Origin: Halothiobacillus sp.
GTDB taxonomy: Bacteria; Pseudomonadota; Gammaproteobacteria; Halothiobacillales; Halothiobacillaceae
Assembly: GCA_024635755.1 (NCBI GenBank)
Contig: JAGXIF010000018.1
Coordinates: forward strand, 1-49,617
Direction of reading: 5' to 3'
Length of the DNA: 49,617 nt
Part shown: piece by piece, positions 8,969-17,707 of the stretch
Layout of the letters: each line of letters starts with the position of its first letter
Position numbering within the stretch: position 1 is the first letter of the stretch
Notes under the pieces: generated by a model
The model's input: only the letters and a program-made list of their open reading frames with translations
Database searches by the model: none
Told to the model about the DNA's origin: nothing
Translations under genes and position numbers: made by a program

Positions 8969-9479
8969 AACAGTCTGCCGTTAAAAGCCGCGGCGAGGCA
9001 CATTGACGGGTGTCAGGCCGTCTTCCGATTCGGACCGCCCACATGACGCCGGGCGTCCAAGCGGACTGTGTTCAGGCCTGCAAAGCCACGGGTGGTTTGG
9101 GTAAAGGCGCCAAGTCTACCATCTTGACGCAGCTGGCGAGTCAATACCCGTTTTCGGGCCCTTTGGTTTTCGGGGCCTTTAATTGAATCCACATGCCGTG
9201 CCGGTCACCGTGATCCGGGCACAGACCATGCGACCGTCCACCACGACATGGGAACCCGCCTCGCCCGGCATGCGCTCTCCTTCGAGCCCTAGGCGCGCGC
9301 CCTTCGCGCGGCTCGCGCGAATTCACATGTATGCCGCCCGCTCCCCTGCGCTTGGAGGGCGTCCCCGCGCGCCGCATGCATCGCATCTATGCTAGGATTT
9401 CCGGCTGGTTGCGTCGTGTCCCGAACCCATCTTGTACGGAGCGGCGCGGCGGTTCATTCCTGCTTGAAGGACGGTATTC
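8969..9479. other. 511-bp divergent intergenic region between pcnB and the mrp operon
   Basis: No ordinary gene. On the minus strand a possible promoter for pcnB has TTGACT at 9144-9139 and TAGACT at 9118-9113, but the 20-bp spacer is long, so it is weak or needs an activator. Two short inverted repeats sit together at 9148-9177: CCCG-TTTT-CGGG, and GGCCC paired with GGGCC followed on the plus strand by TTT. A 30-codon frame on the minus strand precedes them. The stretch 9288-9320 is extremely CG-rich (CGCGCG runs). The mrp promoter should lie near 9400-9450 but no good box is seen. Confidence 0.4.
9179..9271 (-). CDS. Possible 30-aa small protein of unknown function
   Basis: ATG 9271 is preceded by AAGGAGAG, a near-perfect ribosome-binding site at good spacing, and opens a 30-codon frame (MPGEAGSHVVVDGRM, then VCARITVTGTACGFN) ending TAA at 9181-9179. 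Two short hairpins follow the stop. Two cysteines and a beta-strand-like alternating pattern are visible; there is no signal peptide or membrane segment. I do not recognise a family. It lies upstream of pcnB in the same direction, about 210 bp away, so it could also be a leader peptide. The strong SD is the main support; the length alone proves nothing. Confidence 0.3.
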   Translation of the reverse strand: MPGEAGSHVVVDGRMVCARITVTGTACGFN

Positions 9480-12359
9480 GTGAAAGCCATCGAGCTCCTG
9501 GCCGTAGTCGTCTTGCTGCCGTTCCTGGCCGCGCCGCTGGCCGCCTGGAGTGCCCGCTACAATCGTTTCGCCGCGGCCTGGGTGGCAGGCGGGGCCACGC
9601 TGCTGGCACTGGCCCTGTTTGTGTGGATCTGCTTCGTACAGGGCGGGGCCATGCCGGTGGCCACCCATCACGCCTGGATCGAGTCGATCGGTCTGTCATT
9701 CGGTTTCCGCCTCGACGGACTGTCATTGCTGTTCACCGGACTGATCCTGGTCATCGGCCTGTTGATCGTCATCTACGCCCGCTACTACCTCTCGCCCGGC
9801 GACTCGATGGGCCGCTTCTTCGCCTACATGATGATGTTCATGGGCTCGATGCTGGGCGTGGTGCTCTCCGAGAACATGATCAACCTGGTGATCTTCTGGG
9901 AGCTGACCTCGCTGGCCTCCTTCCTGCTGATCAGCTACTGGCAGCATCGTAAGGAGGCCCGCTACGGCGCGCGGCTGGCACTGGCGATCACCGGTTCCGG
10001 CGGGCTGGCCCTGCTCGGTGGCGTGCTGATCCTCGGCCACATCGTCGGCTCCTACGAGTTGACGGACGTGCTGGCCTCGGGCGAGCTGATCAAGAACCAC
10101 GAGCTCTACGCCCCGGCGCTGATCCTGATCCTGCTGGGCGTGTTCACGAAATCCGCCCAGTTCCCGTTCCACTTCTGGTTGCCCAACGCCATGGCCGCGC
10201 CGACGCCGGTGTCGGCCTATCTGCACTCGGCGACGATGGTGAAGGCCGGCATCTTCCTGCTGGCGCGCTTCTTCCCGGCACTGGCCGGCACCGAAATGTG
10301 GGTGATCATCGTCTCCACCGCCGGGCTGATCACCTTCATGCTGGGAGCCTACACCGCCCTGTTCCGCCACGACCTCAAGGGGCTGCTGGCCTACTCGACC
10401 ATCAGTCACCTGGGGCTGATCACGCTGCTGTTCGGCTTCGGCACGCCGCTGGCCGCGGTGGCGGGCATCTTCCACATCATCAACCACGCCACCTTCAAGG
10501 CGAGTCTGTTCATGGTCGCCGGCATCGTCGACCACGAGACCGGCACCCGCGACATGCGTCGCCTGGGCGGGCTGATCAAGTACATGCCGCACACCGCCGC
10601 GCTGGGCATGATCGCGGCGATGGCGATGGCCGGTGTGCCGTTGTTCAACGGCTTTCTCTCCAAGGAAATGTTCTTCACCGAGTCGGTGCGCGTCGCCGGC
10701 GATCTGGGCCCGGTCTGGTTGCTGCCGATCCTGGTCTCCCTGGGCGGGCTGCTCTCGGTGGCCTATTCCCTGCGCTTCGTGCACGACACCTTCTTCGGCA
10801 AGCCGGACGGTGACCTGCCGAAAAAACCCCACGAGCCACCCGGCATGATGAAGCGCCCGGTCGACCTGCTGGTGGTGCTGTGTCTCGCCGTAGGCATCCT
10901 CCCGGCCCTGGTGGTCGGCCCGCTGCTGCACGTGGCCGTGACCGGTGTGCTACAGGACACGCCCCCGGATTACAGCCTGGCGCTGTGGCACGGCTTTAAC
11001 CTGCCGCTGCTGATGAGCGCCGTCGCACTGGTCGGCGGCCTGCTGATCTACCTGTTCCGGGCGCCGATCTTCCGCTGGCATGCCCACTCCCTGGCGCATC
11101 TTGACGCACGCGTCGTCTACAACCGCTTGATGGAGCTGCTGATGCGCGGCGGCGCCGGCGTAACGGCCATGGTGGACAACGGGCGGCTGGGGCGCATCGT
11201 GATCATGACCCTGGTGTTCTCGCTGTTGGCCGGCCTGGTCGGCTATTTCCATGCCGCCGGGCTTCCGGGTGTGCAGGCGGCAATGAACCGCGGCGGCGTG
11301 GAGGACAGCGGCGACTGGGTCACCTGGCTGGGCATCCTGCTGATCATCGTCGCCACGGTGGTCACCGTGGTGGGCCATCGCCAGCGCCTGTTCGCCCTGA
11401 TCACCATGAGCGTGGTGGGGCTGGGCGTGGCCATGATCTTCGCCCGCTTCTCGGCGCCGGACCTGGCCATGACGCAGCTGTCGGTCGAGGTGGTCACCAT
11501 GATCCTGCTGCTTCTCGCCCTGTTCTACCTGCCGCAACAGAGCCGCAAGCTCTCCTCGCCCGGCCGTCGCTGGCGTGATGCGGGCATCGCCACGTTGGTC
11601 GGTGGCGGCATCGCCACGTTGACCTACGCCATCATCAGTCGGCCGTTCGAGTCGATCTCGGGCTACTTCATGGATCATGCGGTGCCGGGCGGTGGCGGCC
11701 ACAACGTGGTCAACGTGATCCTGGTGGACTTCCGCGGCTACGACACCTTCGGCGAGATCACGGTGCTGGCACTGGCCGCGCTGGGCATCTTCGCCATGCT
11801 GCACGACCTGTCGCTGCCATCCTCGCGCCGCGACCCGTTCGGTCGGGCCTGGAGCGACGACCCGCACCCGCTGATGCTGCGGACCTTCGCCCAGATCATC
11901 CTGCCGCTGACGCTGATGTTCGGCATTTACGTGTTCCTGCGCGGGCATAACGAGCCGGGCGGCGGGTTCATCGCCGGGCTGATCGTCGCCAGTGCGTTGG
12001 TGGCCCAGTACATGGCCCACGGCATCGAGACCACCGAGAACAAGTTGCATCTGCCCATCCACGGCATCCTCGGCGCGGGGCTGCTGATCGCACTGATCAC
12101 CGGGCTGGTATCGATGGTCTTCGGCGTGCCGTTCCTGACCTCGGCATTCACGCATCTGGACCTACCGGTGATCGGCGACATCGAGATCGCCTCGGCAATC
12201 GCCTTCGACCTGGGTGTGTTCCTGGTGGTGGTCGGCTCGACCATGCTGATCCTGCTCAACCTCGGTCGCCTGACCGATCACGCGGTCGAACATCCCGACT
12301 ACGCATCCATCGAGGCAAGCCCCGCGAGCACTCAAGGCCGCGGGGGGAGAGACGCATGA
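9480..12359 (+). CDS. mrpA: Mrp Na+/H+ antiporter subunit A fused to MnhB domain
   Basis: Largest subunit of the multisubunit Mrp (Mnh/Pha) cation/proton antiporter in the inner membrane, homologous to NuoL of complex I. The 959 residues contain about 20 membrane segments. The proton-channel signatures are present: FWELTSLASFLLISYW near residue 139 (key Glu) and GVFTKSAQFPFHFWLP with SAYLHSATMVKAG near 220-250 (key Lys residues). From about residue 800 on (LMLRTFAQIILPLTLMFG, RGHNEPGGGFIAGL) the sequence is an MnhB domain, so subunits A and B are one chain, as in the PhaAB-type operons. Start GTG 9480 has AAGGA nine bases upstream. The stop overlaps mrpC by ATGA. Confidence 0.95.
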   Translation: MKAIELLAVVVLLPFLAAPLAAWSARYNRFAAAWVAGGATLLALALFVWICFVQGGAMPVATHHAWIESIGLSFGFRLDGLSLLFTGLILVIGLLIVIYARYYLSPGDSMGRFFAYMMMFMGSMLGVVLSENMINLVIFWELTSLASFLLISYWQHRKEARYGARLALAITGSGGLALLGGVLILGHIVGSYELTDVLASGELIKNHELYAPALILILLGVFTKSAQFPFHFWLPNAMAAPTPVSAYLHSATMVKAGIFLLARFFPALAGTEMWVIIVSTAGLITFMLGAYTALFRHDLKGLLAYSTISHLGLITLLFGFGTPLAAVAGIFHIINHATFKASLFMVAGIVDHETGTRDMRRLGGLIKYMPHTAALGMIAAMAMAGVPLFNGFLSKEMFFTESVRVAGDLGPVWLLPILVSLGGLLSVAYSLRFVHDTFFGKPDGDLPKKPHEPPGMMKRPVDLLVVLCLAVGILPALVVGPLLHVAVTGVLQDTPPDYSLALWHGFNLPLLMSAVALVGGLLIYLFRAPIFRWHAHSLAHLDARVVYNRLMELLMRGGAGVTAMVDNGRLGRIVIMTLVFSLLAGLVGYFHAAGLPGVQAAMNRGGVEDSGDWVTWLGILLIIVATVVTVVGHRQRLFALITMSVVGLGVAMIFARFSAPDLAMTQLSVEVVTMILLLLALFYLPQQSRKLSSPGRRWRDAGIATLVGGGIATLTYAIISRPFESISGYFMDHAVPGGGGHNVVNVILVDFRGYDTFGEITVLALAALGIFAMLHDLSLPSSRRDPFGRAWSDDPHPLMLRTFAQIILPLTLMFGIYVFLRGHNEPGGGFIAGLIVASALVAQYMAHGIETTENKLHLPIHGILGAGLLIALITGLVSMVFGVPFLTSAFTHLDLPVIGDIEIASAIAFDLGVFLVVVGSTMLILLNLGRLTDHAVEHPDYASIEASPASTQGRGGRDA

Positions 12360-12727
12360 CCAATCTGGCCATTTCCCTGCTGATCGGCGTGCTTACCGGG
12401 GCCGGGGTGTACCTGGTGCTCCGCGCCCAGACCTTCCCGGTGGTCCTGGGGCTGACGCTGATGTCCTACGGGGTGAACCTGTTCCTGTTCACCATGGGCC
12501 GGTTGCATACCGCCGCGCCGGCCGTGGTTGGCGCCACCGGACAATCCGCCGACGCCCTGCCCCAGGCGCTGGTGCTCACGGCGATCGTGATTGCATTCGC
12601 CATGACCGCCTTCGTCATCGTGCTGGCCCTCAAGGCCCGCGCCGCACTGGGCAATGATCACGTCGACGGCACGCACATTGCGCAAGCCAACCGGGTGATC
12701 GACCGTCACGAGGAGCCACGCGCATGA
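12356..12727 (+). CDS. mrpC: Mrp antiporter subunit C (NuoK-like)
   Basis: Small membrane subunit of the Mrp antiporter, homologous to NuoK. It has 123 residues and three membrane helices; GLTLMSYGVNLFLF and ALPQALVLTAIVIAFAMTA are the characteristic MnhC stretches, the latter preceded by DALPQ as in the family. Start ATG overlaps the mrpA stop (ATGA at 12356-12359) and its own stop overlaps the mrpD ATG in the same way, so the subunits are translated in a coupled chain. Confidence 0.95.
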   Translation: MTNLAISLLIGVLTGAGVYLVLRAQTFPVVLGLTLMSYGVNLFLFTMGRLHTAAPAVVGATGQSADALPQALVLTAIVIAFAMTAFVIVLALKARAALGNDHVDGTHIAQANRVIDRHEEPRA

Positions 12728-14331
12728 CGGCCCACCTGATTTCCCTGCTAGTGCTGCTGCCAATCGCCCTGGCGGCGATTCTGACCATGACCGGCCAGCG
12801 CGCCCCGACCCTGTCACGCAGGCTGAGCCTGGGCGGGGCGGCCGTGCTGCTGTTGGTCAGTGTCGGCCTGCTGCTGGGTGGGCACGGCGACACCCCTCGG
12901 GTGATCGAGCTGGGCAGCTGGGCCGCGCCGTTCGGCATCGTGTGGGTGTTTGATCGGCTCTCCGGCCTGATGGTGGTACTGACCTCGATCGTCGCCCTGC
13001 TCTCGCTGATCTATGCCATCCGTCGGGACGAGGATTCGGCTGGCCCGCACTTCCATGCCCTGTTCCAGGCGCAGCTGTTCGGTCTCAACGGCGCGTTTCT
13101 CACCGGGGATTTGTTCAACCTGTTCGTGTTCTTCGAGGTCCTGCTACTGGCCTCCTACGGCCTGCTGCTGCACGGCAACGGCCGCAAGCGCACCCGGGCG
13201 GGTTTCCATTACGTGGTGGTCAACCTGATCGGCTCGACGCTGTTCCTGTTCGCCGTCGGGGCGCTCTACGGCACCGTCGGCAGCCTCAACCTGGCCGACA
13301 TCACGCTCAAGCTCCCCGAGGTGGCCCCGGATGCCGTGCCGATCGTCACCACGGCGATCTTCCTGCTGTTCACGGTGTTTTTGATCAAGGGCGCGGCCTT
13401 CCCGCTGTACCTGTGGCTGCCAGGGGCGTATGGCTACGCCTCGATCCCGGTCGCCGCCCTGTTCGCCATCATGACCAAGGTGGGGTTGTACTCGGTGCTG
13501 CGGGTCGACTCGGTGATGCTCTCGGGCAACACCATCGGCGGCCTGGTCGACACCACGGCCCTGATCGCCCCCTGGCTGCTGTGGCTGGGGCTGATCACCC
13601 TGTTGCTGGCCGCGCTGGGCGTGGTCGCCGCGCGTTTCCTGCGCCGCCAGGTGGCCTACCTGATCATCGCCTCGGTGGGCACCATCCTGATCGCGCTGGG
13701 CCTGGTCACCGGGCCGGAGCGCGAGATGGCGATCAGCGGCGCTTTGTTCTACTGGATCCACACCACGGTGCTCAGCGCCGGGTTCTTTCTGCTTGCCGGT
13801 CTGATGATGCGTCATCGACCGCAGGCCGGTGACGAGATCGAGGCGGCGCCCCCCATGCCGCACGCCATCCTGGTGGGTTCGCTGTTCTTTGCCTACGCGA
13901 TTGCCATGGCGGGCCTACCACCGCTGACCGGCTTCTTCGGCAAGGTGATCATCCTCTCCGCCGCCCTGGATCACCCGCTGCTGGCCCCCATCTTCGCGGT
14001 GGTTCTGGTCAGTGGCCTGATCATGGTGATCGCCCTGGCACGTGCGGGCAGCCGGCTGTTCTACCAGTCGCTGGCCACGCCGGGGCACCCCGCCGACCGG
14101 GCGGCGGATGCCAAGGGCCCCATGCCGGGCCTAGCGATGGCGACGTTGCCGCTGGGTCTGGCTGCCCTGATGGTGGTGGGCGCCCAGCCGCTAAGCAGCT
14201 GGCTCGATCAAACGGCCGGGCAGATTGCCCAGCCCGCGGGCTATCTCGACGCGGTGATGCCCCACGGCGTGCTGCAACCGGAAACCGCCCCGGGCAAGTT
14301 CGGCCAGGACGTGGACGGAGGACACCACTAG
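12724..14331 (+). CDS. mrpD: Mrp antiporter subunit D (NuoM/NuoN-like)
   Basis: Second large proton-channel-like subunit of the Mrp complex. It has 535 residues and about 14 membrane helices. The conserved Glu-bearing segment FNLFVFFEVLLLASYGLLL near residue 130 and the Lys-bearing segment FLIKGAAFPLYLWLPGAYG near residue 220 match the MnhD/NuoM pattern, as does AGLPPLTGFFGKVII near residue 400. The start overlaps mrpC by four bases; mrpE begins immediately after its TAG. Confidence 0.96.
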   Translation: MTAHLISLLVLLPIALAAILTMTGQRAPTLSRRLSLGGAAVLLLVSVGLLLGGHGDTPRVIELGSWAAPFGIVWVFDRLSGLMVVLTSIVALLSLIYAIRRDEDSAGPHFHALFQAQLFGLNGAFLTGDLFNLFVFFEVLLLASYGLLLHGNGRKRTRAGFHYVVVNLIGSTLFLFAVGALYGTVGSLNLADITLKLPEVAPDAVPIVTTAIFLLFTVFLIKGAAFPLYLWLPGAYGYASIPVAALFAIMTKVGLYSVLRVDSVMLSGNTIGGLVDTTALIAPWLLWLGLITLLLAALGVVAARFLRRQVAYLIIASVGTILIALGLVTGPEREMAISGALFYWIHTTVLSAGFFLLAGLMMRHRPQAGDEIEAAPPMPHAILVGSLFFAYAIAMAGLPPLTGFFGKVIILSAALDHPLLAPIFAVVLVSGLIMVIALARAGSRLFYQSLATPGHPADRAADAKGPMPGLAMATLPLGLAALMVVGAQPLSSWLDQTAGQIAQPAGYLDAVMPHGVLQPETAPGKFGQDVDGGHH

Positions 14332-14874
14332 ATGAGATTCAAGCGCATCTTGCCGCAACCGTTTCTCAGCCTGGTGCTGTTGGCCAGTTGGCTGGTGATC
14401 AACAACAGCCTGGCTGCCGGGTCGATCGTGATGGGGGCAATCATCGGACTGGTGGTGCCGTGGATCACGCACCGCTTCTGGGACATCCGCGCCCGCGTGG
14501 GCGACCCGTTGGCGCTGCTCGGCTACGCCGGGGTGGTCGTGGCCGATATCATCCGGGCGAACTTCGTGGTGGCGCGCCAGGTCCTGGGTCCCAACCGGGC
14601 ACTGCGCTCGCAGTTGTTCGAACTGGACCTCGACCTGCGCGACAGTTTGCCGATCAGCATTCTGGCAGCCACCATCACCCTGACCCCGGGCACGGTTTCC
14701 TGCCGCATCAGCCCGGACCAGACCCGAATATGGGTCCATGCCCTGCACTCCGATGACATCGCGGAGGACATCGCTGAAATCAAGCAACGTTACGAGTCCC
14801 GCCTGCAGCGCATCTTCGGCCAGACCGCGGCATCGGGCAGGACCGATCAGCCCAATTCGAGGGTCAAGCCATGA
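14332..14874 (+). CDS. mrpE: Mrp antiporter subunit E
   Basis: Small accessory subunit needed for assembly or activity of the Mrp complex. It has 180 residues: two or three N-terminal membrane helices (LSLVLLASWLVINNSLAAG, SIVMGAIIGLVVPW) followed by a cytoplasmic domain with ATITLTPGTVSC and VHALH, the conserved MnhE core. ATG directly abuts the mrpD TAG. The last four bases overlap the mrpF ATG. Confidence 0.94.
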   Translation: MRFKRILPQPFLSLVLLASWLVINNSLAAGSIVMGAIIGLVVPWITHRFWDIRARVGDPLALLGYAGVVVADIIRANFVVARQVLGPNRALRSQLFELDLDLRDSLPISILAATITLTPGTVSCRISPDQTRIWVHALHSDDIAEDIAEIKQRYESRLQRIFGQTAASGRTDQPNSRVKP

Positions 14875-15140
14875 TTCACGTCAGTCTCGGCATCGCACTG
14901 GTTTTGATCGTGCTCGCCATGGGCCTTTCCGCCTACCGATTATTCAAGGGACCGGATCAGGTCGATCGGGTACTCGCCCTGGACACCATGTCCATCAACG
15001 GCATCGCCCTGCTGGTGGCGCTGGGTATCTGGTTCGAGACCTCGATCAATTTCGAGGCTGCCCTGCTCATCGCCGTACTGGGCTTCATCACCACCGTGGC
15101 GCTGAGCAAGTACCTGATCCGCGGCGACATCGTCGAATAG
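14871..15140 (+). CDS. mrpF: Mrp antiporter subunit F
   Basis: 89-residue subunit with three membrane helices. The loop FKGPDQVDRVLALDTMS with its conserved Asp is the MnhF hallmark, and ALLIAVLGFITTVALSKYL is the third helix. ATGA overlap with mrpE; 18 bases separate it from mrpG. In other bacteria MrpF has been linked to bile or cholate efflux, but here it is best read as part of the complex. Confidence 0.94.
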   Translation: MIHVSLGIALVLIVLAMGLSAYRLFKGPDQVDRVLALDTMSINGIALLVALGIWFETSINFEAALLIAVLGFITTVALSKYLIRGDIVE

Positions 15141-15158
15141 ACCCACCGGAGGCCCGTC

Positions 15159-15482
15159 ATGCTTTTCGAACTGATCGTCAGCGCCCTGATCCTGTTTGGT
15201 GCCGCCTTCGTGCTGCTGGGTTCGCTCGGCCTGGCCAAGCTGCCCAACTTTTTCATGCGCCTGCATGGTCCGACCAAGGCATCCACCCTGGGAGTGGGCA
15301 GCATCCTGCTTGCCTCGGCGGTGTTTTTCACCAGCCGTGGCGGGTTGTCGGTGCACGAAATCCTGATCCTGGTATTCCTGTTCCTGACCGCGCCGATCAG
15401 CGCCCTGCTGATGGCGCGCGCAGGCCTGCACCGGCGGTTGTCCGGCGACAACCCGAGTCACAAGGAGAAAGACGACGATTGA
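15159..15482 (+). CDS. mrpG: Mrp antiporter subunit G
   Basis: 107-residue subunit with three membrane helices; GSLGLAKLPNFFMRLHGPTKA is the MnhG signature (shortened here to its key residues LPNFFMRLH). GGAGG lies eight bases before ATG 15159. Last gene of mrpACDEFG; its end is 36 bp from the end of the convergent PAS gene, and no terminator hairpin is evident in that gap. Confidence 0.94.
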   Translation: MLFELIVSALILFGAAFVLLGSLGLAKLPNFFMRLHGPTKASTLGVGSILLASAVFFTSRGGLSVHEILILVFLFLTAPISALLMARAGLHRRLSGDNPSHKEKDDD

Positions 15483-15518
15483 TGGATGCGGGCGCGGGCG
15501 GCCGGCTAAGGAACCTAA

Positions 15519-17705
15519 TCAACCGCAGATAGCATGCAGCCGTTTGATCGCGGCGAGGAGTTTCGGGGTGATTTCCCATTGGTCACGGCCAATGTAGAGA
15601 CGAACGGCCACGGCCTCACCGCCGGCGCGCCGCATCGAGTCTGCCACCTCCGGCAGCACCATCACGCTGCGGCGCTCCGGCAGGACCACCACGCTATGGC
15701 CCACGGCATCGATCACCGTCGGGCTGCCCGGTTCGGCGGATTCGCCCGTCGACGCGGCGGCTGCGTGAGTGTGGACCCACCGCCCTTCGCCGCTCACCAG
15801 CACCCGGCCCAGTTCATCGGCCAATGGACGCAGTAGCGCCTGATGATGACGAACATCCTCTGGCAGGTGCGCCTCGAGGTAGGCGATCAACGCGTCCCGG
15901 TCGCCCACTTCGTCCGGCCGGACGGTGATCGTCAGCACATGCAAAAACGGACTGTTCGGGCTTTCCTGCAGCATCTCCCGCCCGCGCCCCGGCTCGGTGG
16001 CACAAAGCGCACTCATGTGATCGATGGCGGCTATCAGTGCCCGGTCATCGCTGGCGCGCGCCGGCCGAAGCTGACCGACCATGCGTGAAGCCCGCCCTTC
16101 GCTGTCCCGCAACACGCGCAGTTCGAGCCACATGGGACCTGCGGCGGGCCGCCGGGCCACTCGTCCCTCGAGCGAGACGCGGTCGACCGCGCCGCGGGCA
16201 AAGTAGGCCGGCAACTTCGTCTTCGGCGCCCCGGCCAGCGGCGAGGCCGGATCGGTGGGTTCAAACAGGTCGAAGAGCTCCTCCCCCACCAGGCGGTCGC
16301 GGGCTCCGCCCAACTGCTCGGCCGCCTGCCGGTTGGCCGCCCTGACAGTCAGCCCCCAGGGCTCGATCTCCAGCAACCCCAGCGCCGGCATGTCGAGCCA
16401 GGCCTGGTGCCAGAAATCGCGCTCCATGGCCATGTCCCGGGTGCGCTTGCGGTAACGCCCGCGCAGGTACTGCCACAAGAATGCCAGGGCGGCGAACATG
16501 CCCAGCGTGGACACCATGGCCGTCAGACTCAGCCACTTCTCCAGCTGTTCGACCGGCGCGAGTATCGCGCGCCGGTCCTGCAACACCAGTAGCTGGGCGC
16601 CAAGGCGCTCCAGGTGGACGGTGGCATAGACCCGGTCGATCCCTTCGATTTGCGTGCCCCCTTCACCCAGTGCCGACCGGCCGCCACCGGCAGTCTGAGC
16701 CGACAAACCCGACTGCAGGCGGCTGACGATCGGCGCGGGGGTATCGGTCACCACGCTGGATTGTTCCTGGGGGTCGATGGTGACCATCGGCCAGAAGGCC
16801 GAGGCGGTGTGCATCGATTGTGGCCGGTCGATCAGCAGCGTGCTCAGCCCATCGCCGGCCCGAACGCGAAAACCCTCTTCCGAGTCATCGAGCAACTGCT
16901 GGGTACTCAGGCGGGACCAGAACAGCAGGAACCAGGGGCCGCGGCTGACTTCGGTCTGATCGGCGTATAACGGCAAGATCCAGAACAGGTCCACGCCGCC
17001 GCGCCCACGCGTGAAGCGGGTCACGGTGGTCACCTCGGTGGTCACTGCCGCCTGGTCGAAATGATCCATGTCGGGCGGGACCACGGCCGCCGACCCTGCC
17101 TGCAGGCGAGGGCCGCGATCCGGGTCGAGCAGGGTGATGGTCTGGAATTGCGTGGCGACGCCGCCGCGGCGCAGGGCATCGGGAAAGCCGCTCTCCTCGC
17201 CGGCGTCGATCTCGGCGATCCACTCGGCCAGCCAGCCGTCACGCTGGGCCATTGCCTCGACCTGCTGGTCACGCTCCTCGACCCAGTTGCTGATTTCGAT
17301 GGCACGAATGGAGGCAAGATTGCTGACTTCCCGCTGGGCCTTGTCCAGCAACAGGGGGGCGTACTGACGGGCGGCGAAGGCCACGATGAGTATCTGCATC
17401 ACGGCGATCACCACCACTGCCAGCAACATGGCTGTCAGCCAGAAGCGGCCGGCGAGCGGCGGGCCCTGGTCGAAATCGATGGCGGCCTGGCGGCGCGAGC
17501 CCATCAGCCGGTCGACCAGCGCATAGAGGATCGCGCCGGTGACCAGCACGAAGATTTCGCCGAACACCAGCCCGGCCGTGGAAATCTCCCAGTGGGCCCC
17601 ACCCAGGCGGCCGAGCAGCCACTGGGTGGCCCATATCCACAGGGATGCAAGCAACAGGTAGGTGAGCGTGATCACCAGGGGCAGTCGCGTCATCCCCGCC
17701 GTCAT
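15519..17705 (-). CDS. Membrane PAS-domain signalling protein with probable degenerate GGDEF C-terminus
   Basis: 728 residues. Three N-terminal membrane helices (about 8-28, 42-66, 88-110) precede a 280-residue extracytoplasmic region, a fourth helix near 395-415 and a PAS-like domain (about 440-550, DMPALGLLEIEPWGL...). After the PAS there is no kinase, EAL or HD output motif. The last 170 residues are laid out like a GGDEF domain, with RPLADELGRVLV where RxGGDEFxVLL would stand and IGRDQWEITPKLLAAI near the end. If so, it cannot make c-di-GMP and would act as a sensor or effector. ATG 17705 is two bases after the gltX stop, so it is co-transcribed with gltX. The degenerate-GGDEF reading is inference. 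Confidence 0.7.
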   Translation of the reverse strand: MTAGMTRLPLVITLTYLLLASLWIWATQWLLGRLGGAHWEISTAGLVFGEIFVLVTGAILYALVDRLMGSRRQAAIDFDQGPPLAGRFWLTAMLLAVVVIAVMQILIVAFAARQYAPLLLDKAQREVSNLASIRAIEISNWVEERDQQVEAMAQRDGWLAEWIAEIDAGEESGFPDALRRGGVATQFQTITLLDPDRGPRLQAGSAAVVPPDMDHFDQAAVTTEVTTVTRFTRGRGGVDLFWILPLYADQTEVSRGPWFLLFWSRLSTQQLLDDSEEGFRVRAGDGLSTLLIDRPQSMHTASAFWPMVTIDPQEQSSVVTDTPAPIVSRLQSGLSAQTAGGGRSALGEGGTQIEGIDRVYATVHLERLGAQLLVLQDRRAILAPVEQLEKWLSLTAMVSTLGMFAALAFLWQYLRGRYRKRTRDMAMERDFWHQAWLDMPALGLLEIEPWGLTVRAANRQAAEQLGGARDRLVGEELFDLFEPTDPASPLAGAPKTKLPAYFARGAVDRVSLEGRVARRPAAGPMWLELRVLRDSEGRASRMVGQLRPARASDDRALIAAIDHMSALCATEPGRGREMLQESPNSPFLHVLTITVRPDEVGDRDALIAYLEAHLPEDVRHHQALLRPLADELGRVLVSGEGRWVHTHAAAASTGESAEPGSPTVIDAVGHSVVVLPERRSVMVLPEVADSMRRAGGEAVAVRLYIGRDQWEITPKLLAAIKRLHAICG

Positions 17706-17707
17706 GA

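Noticed and set aside
9723-12155. Two ~400-codon open frames antisense to mrpA
   Set aside because: They are mirror frames of a GC-rich membrane protein gene: composition is Gln/His/Arg/Gly-rich, no SD and no family motif.
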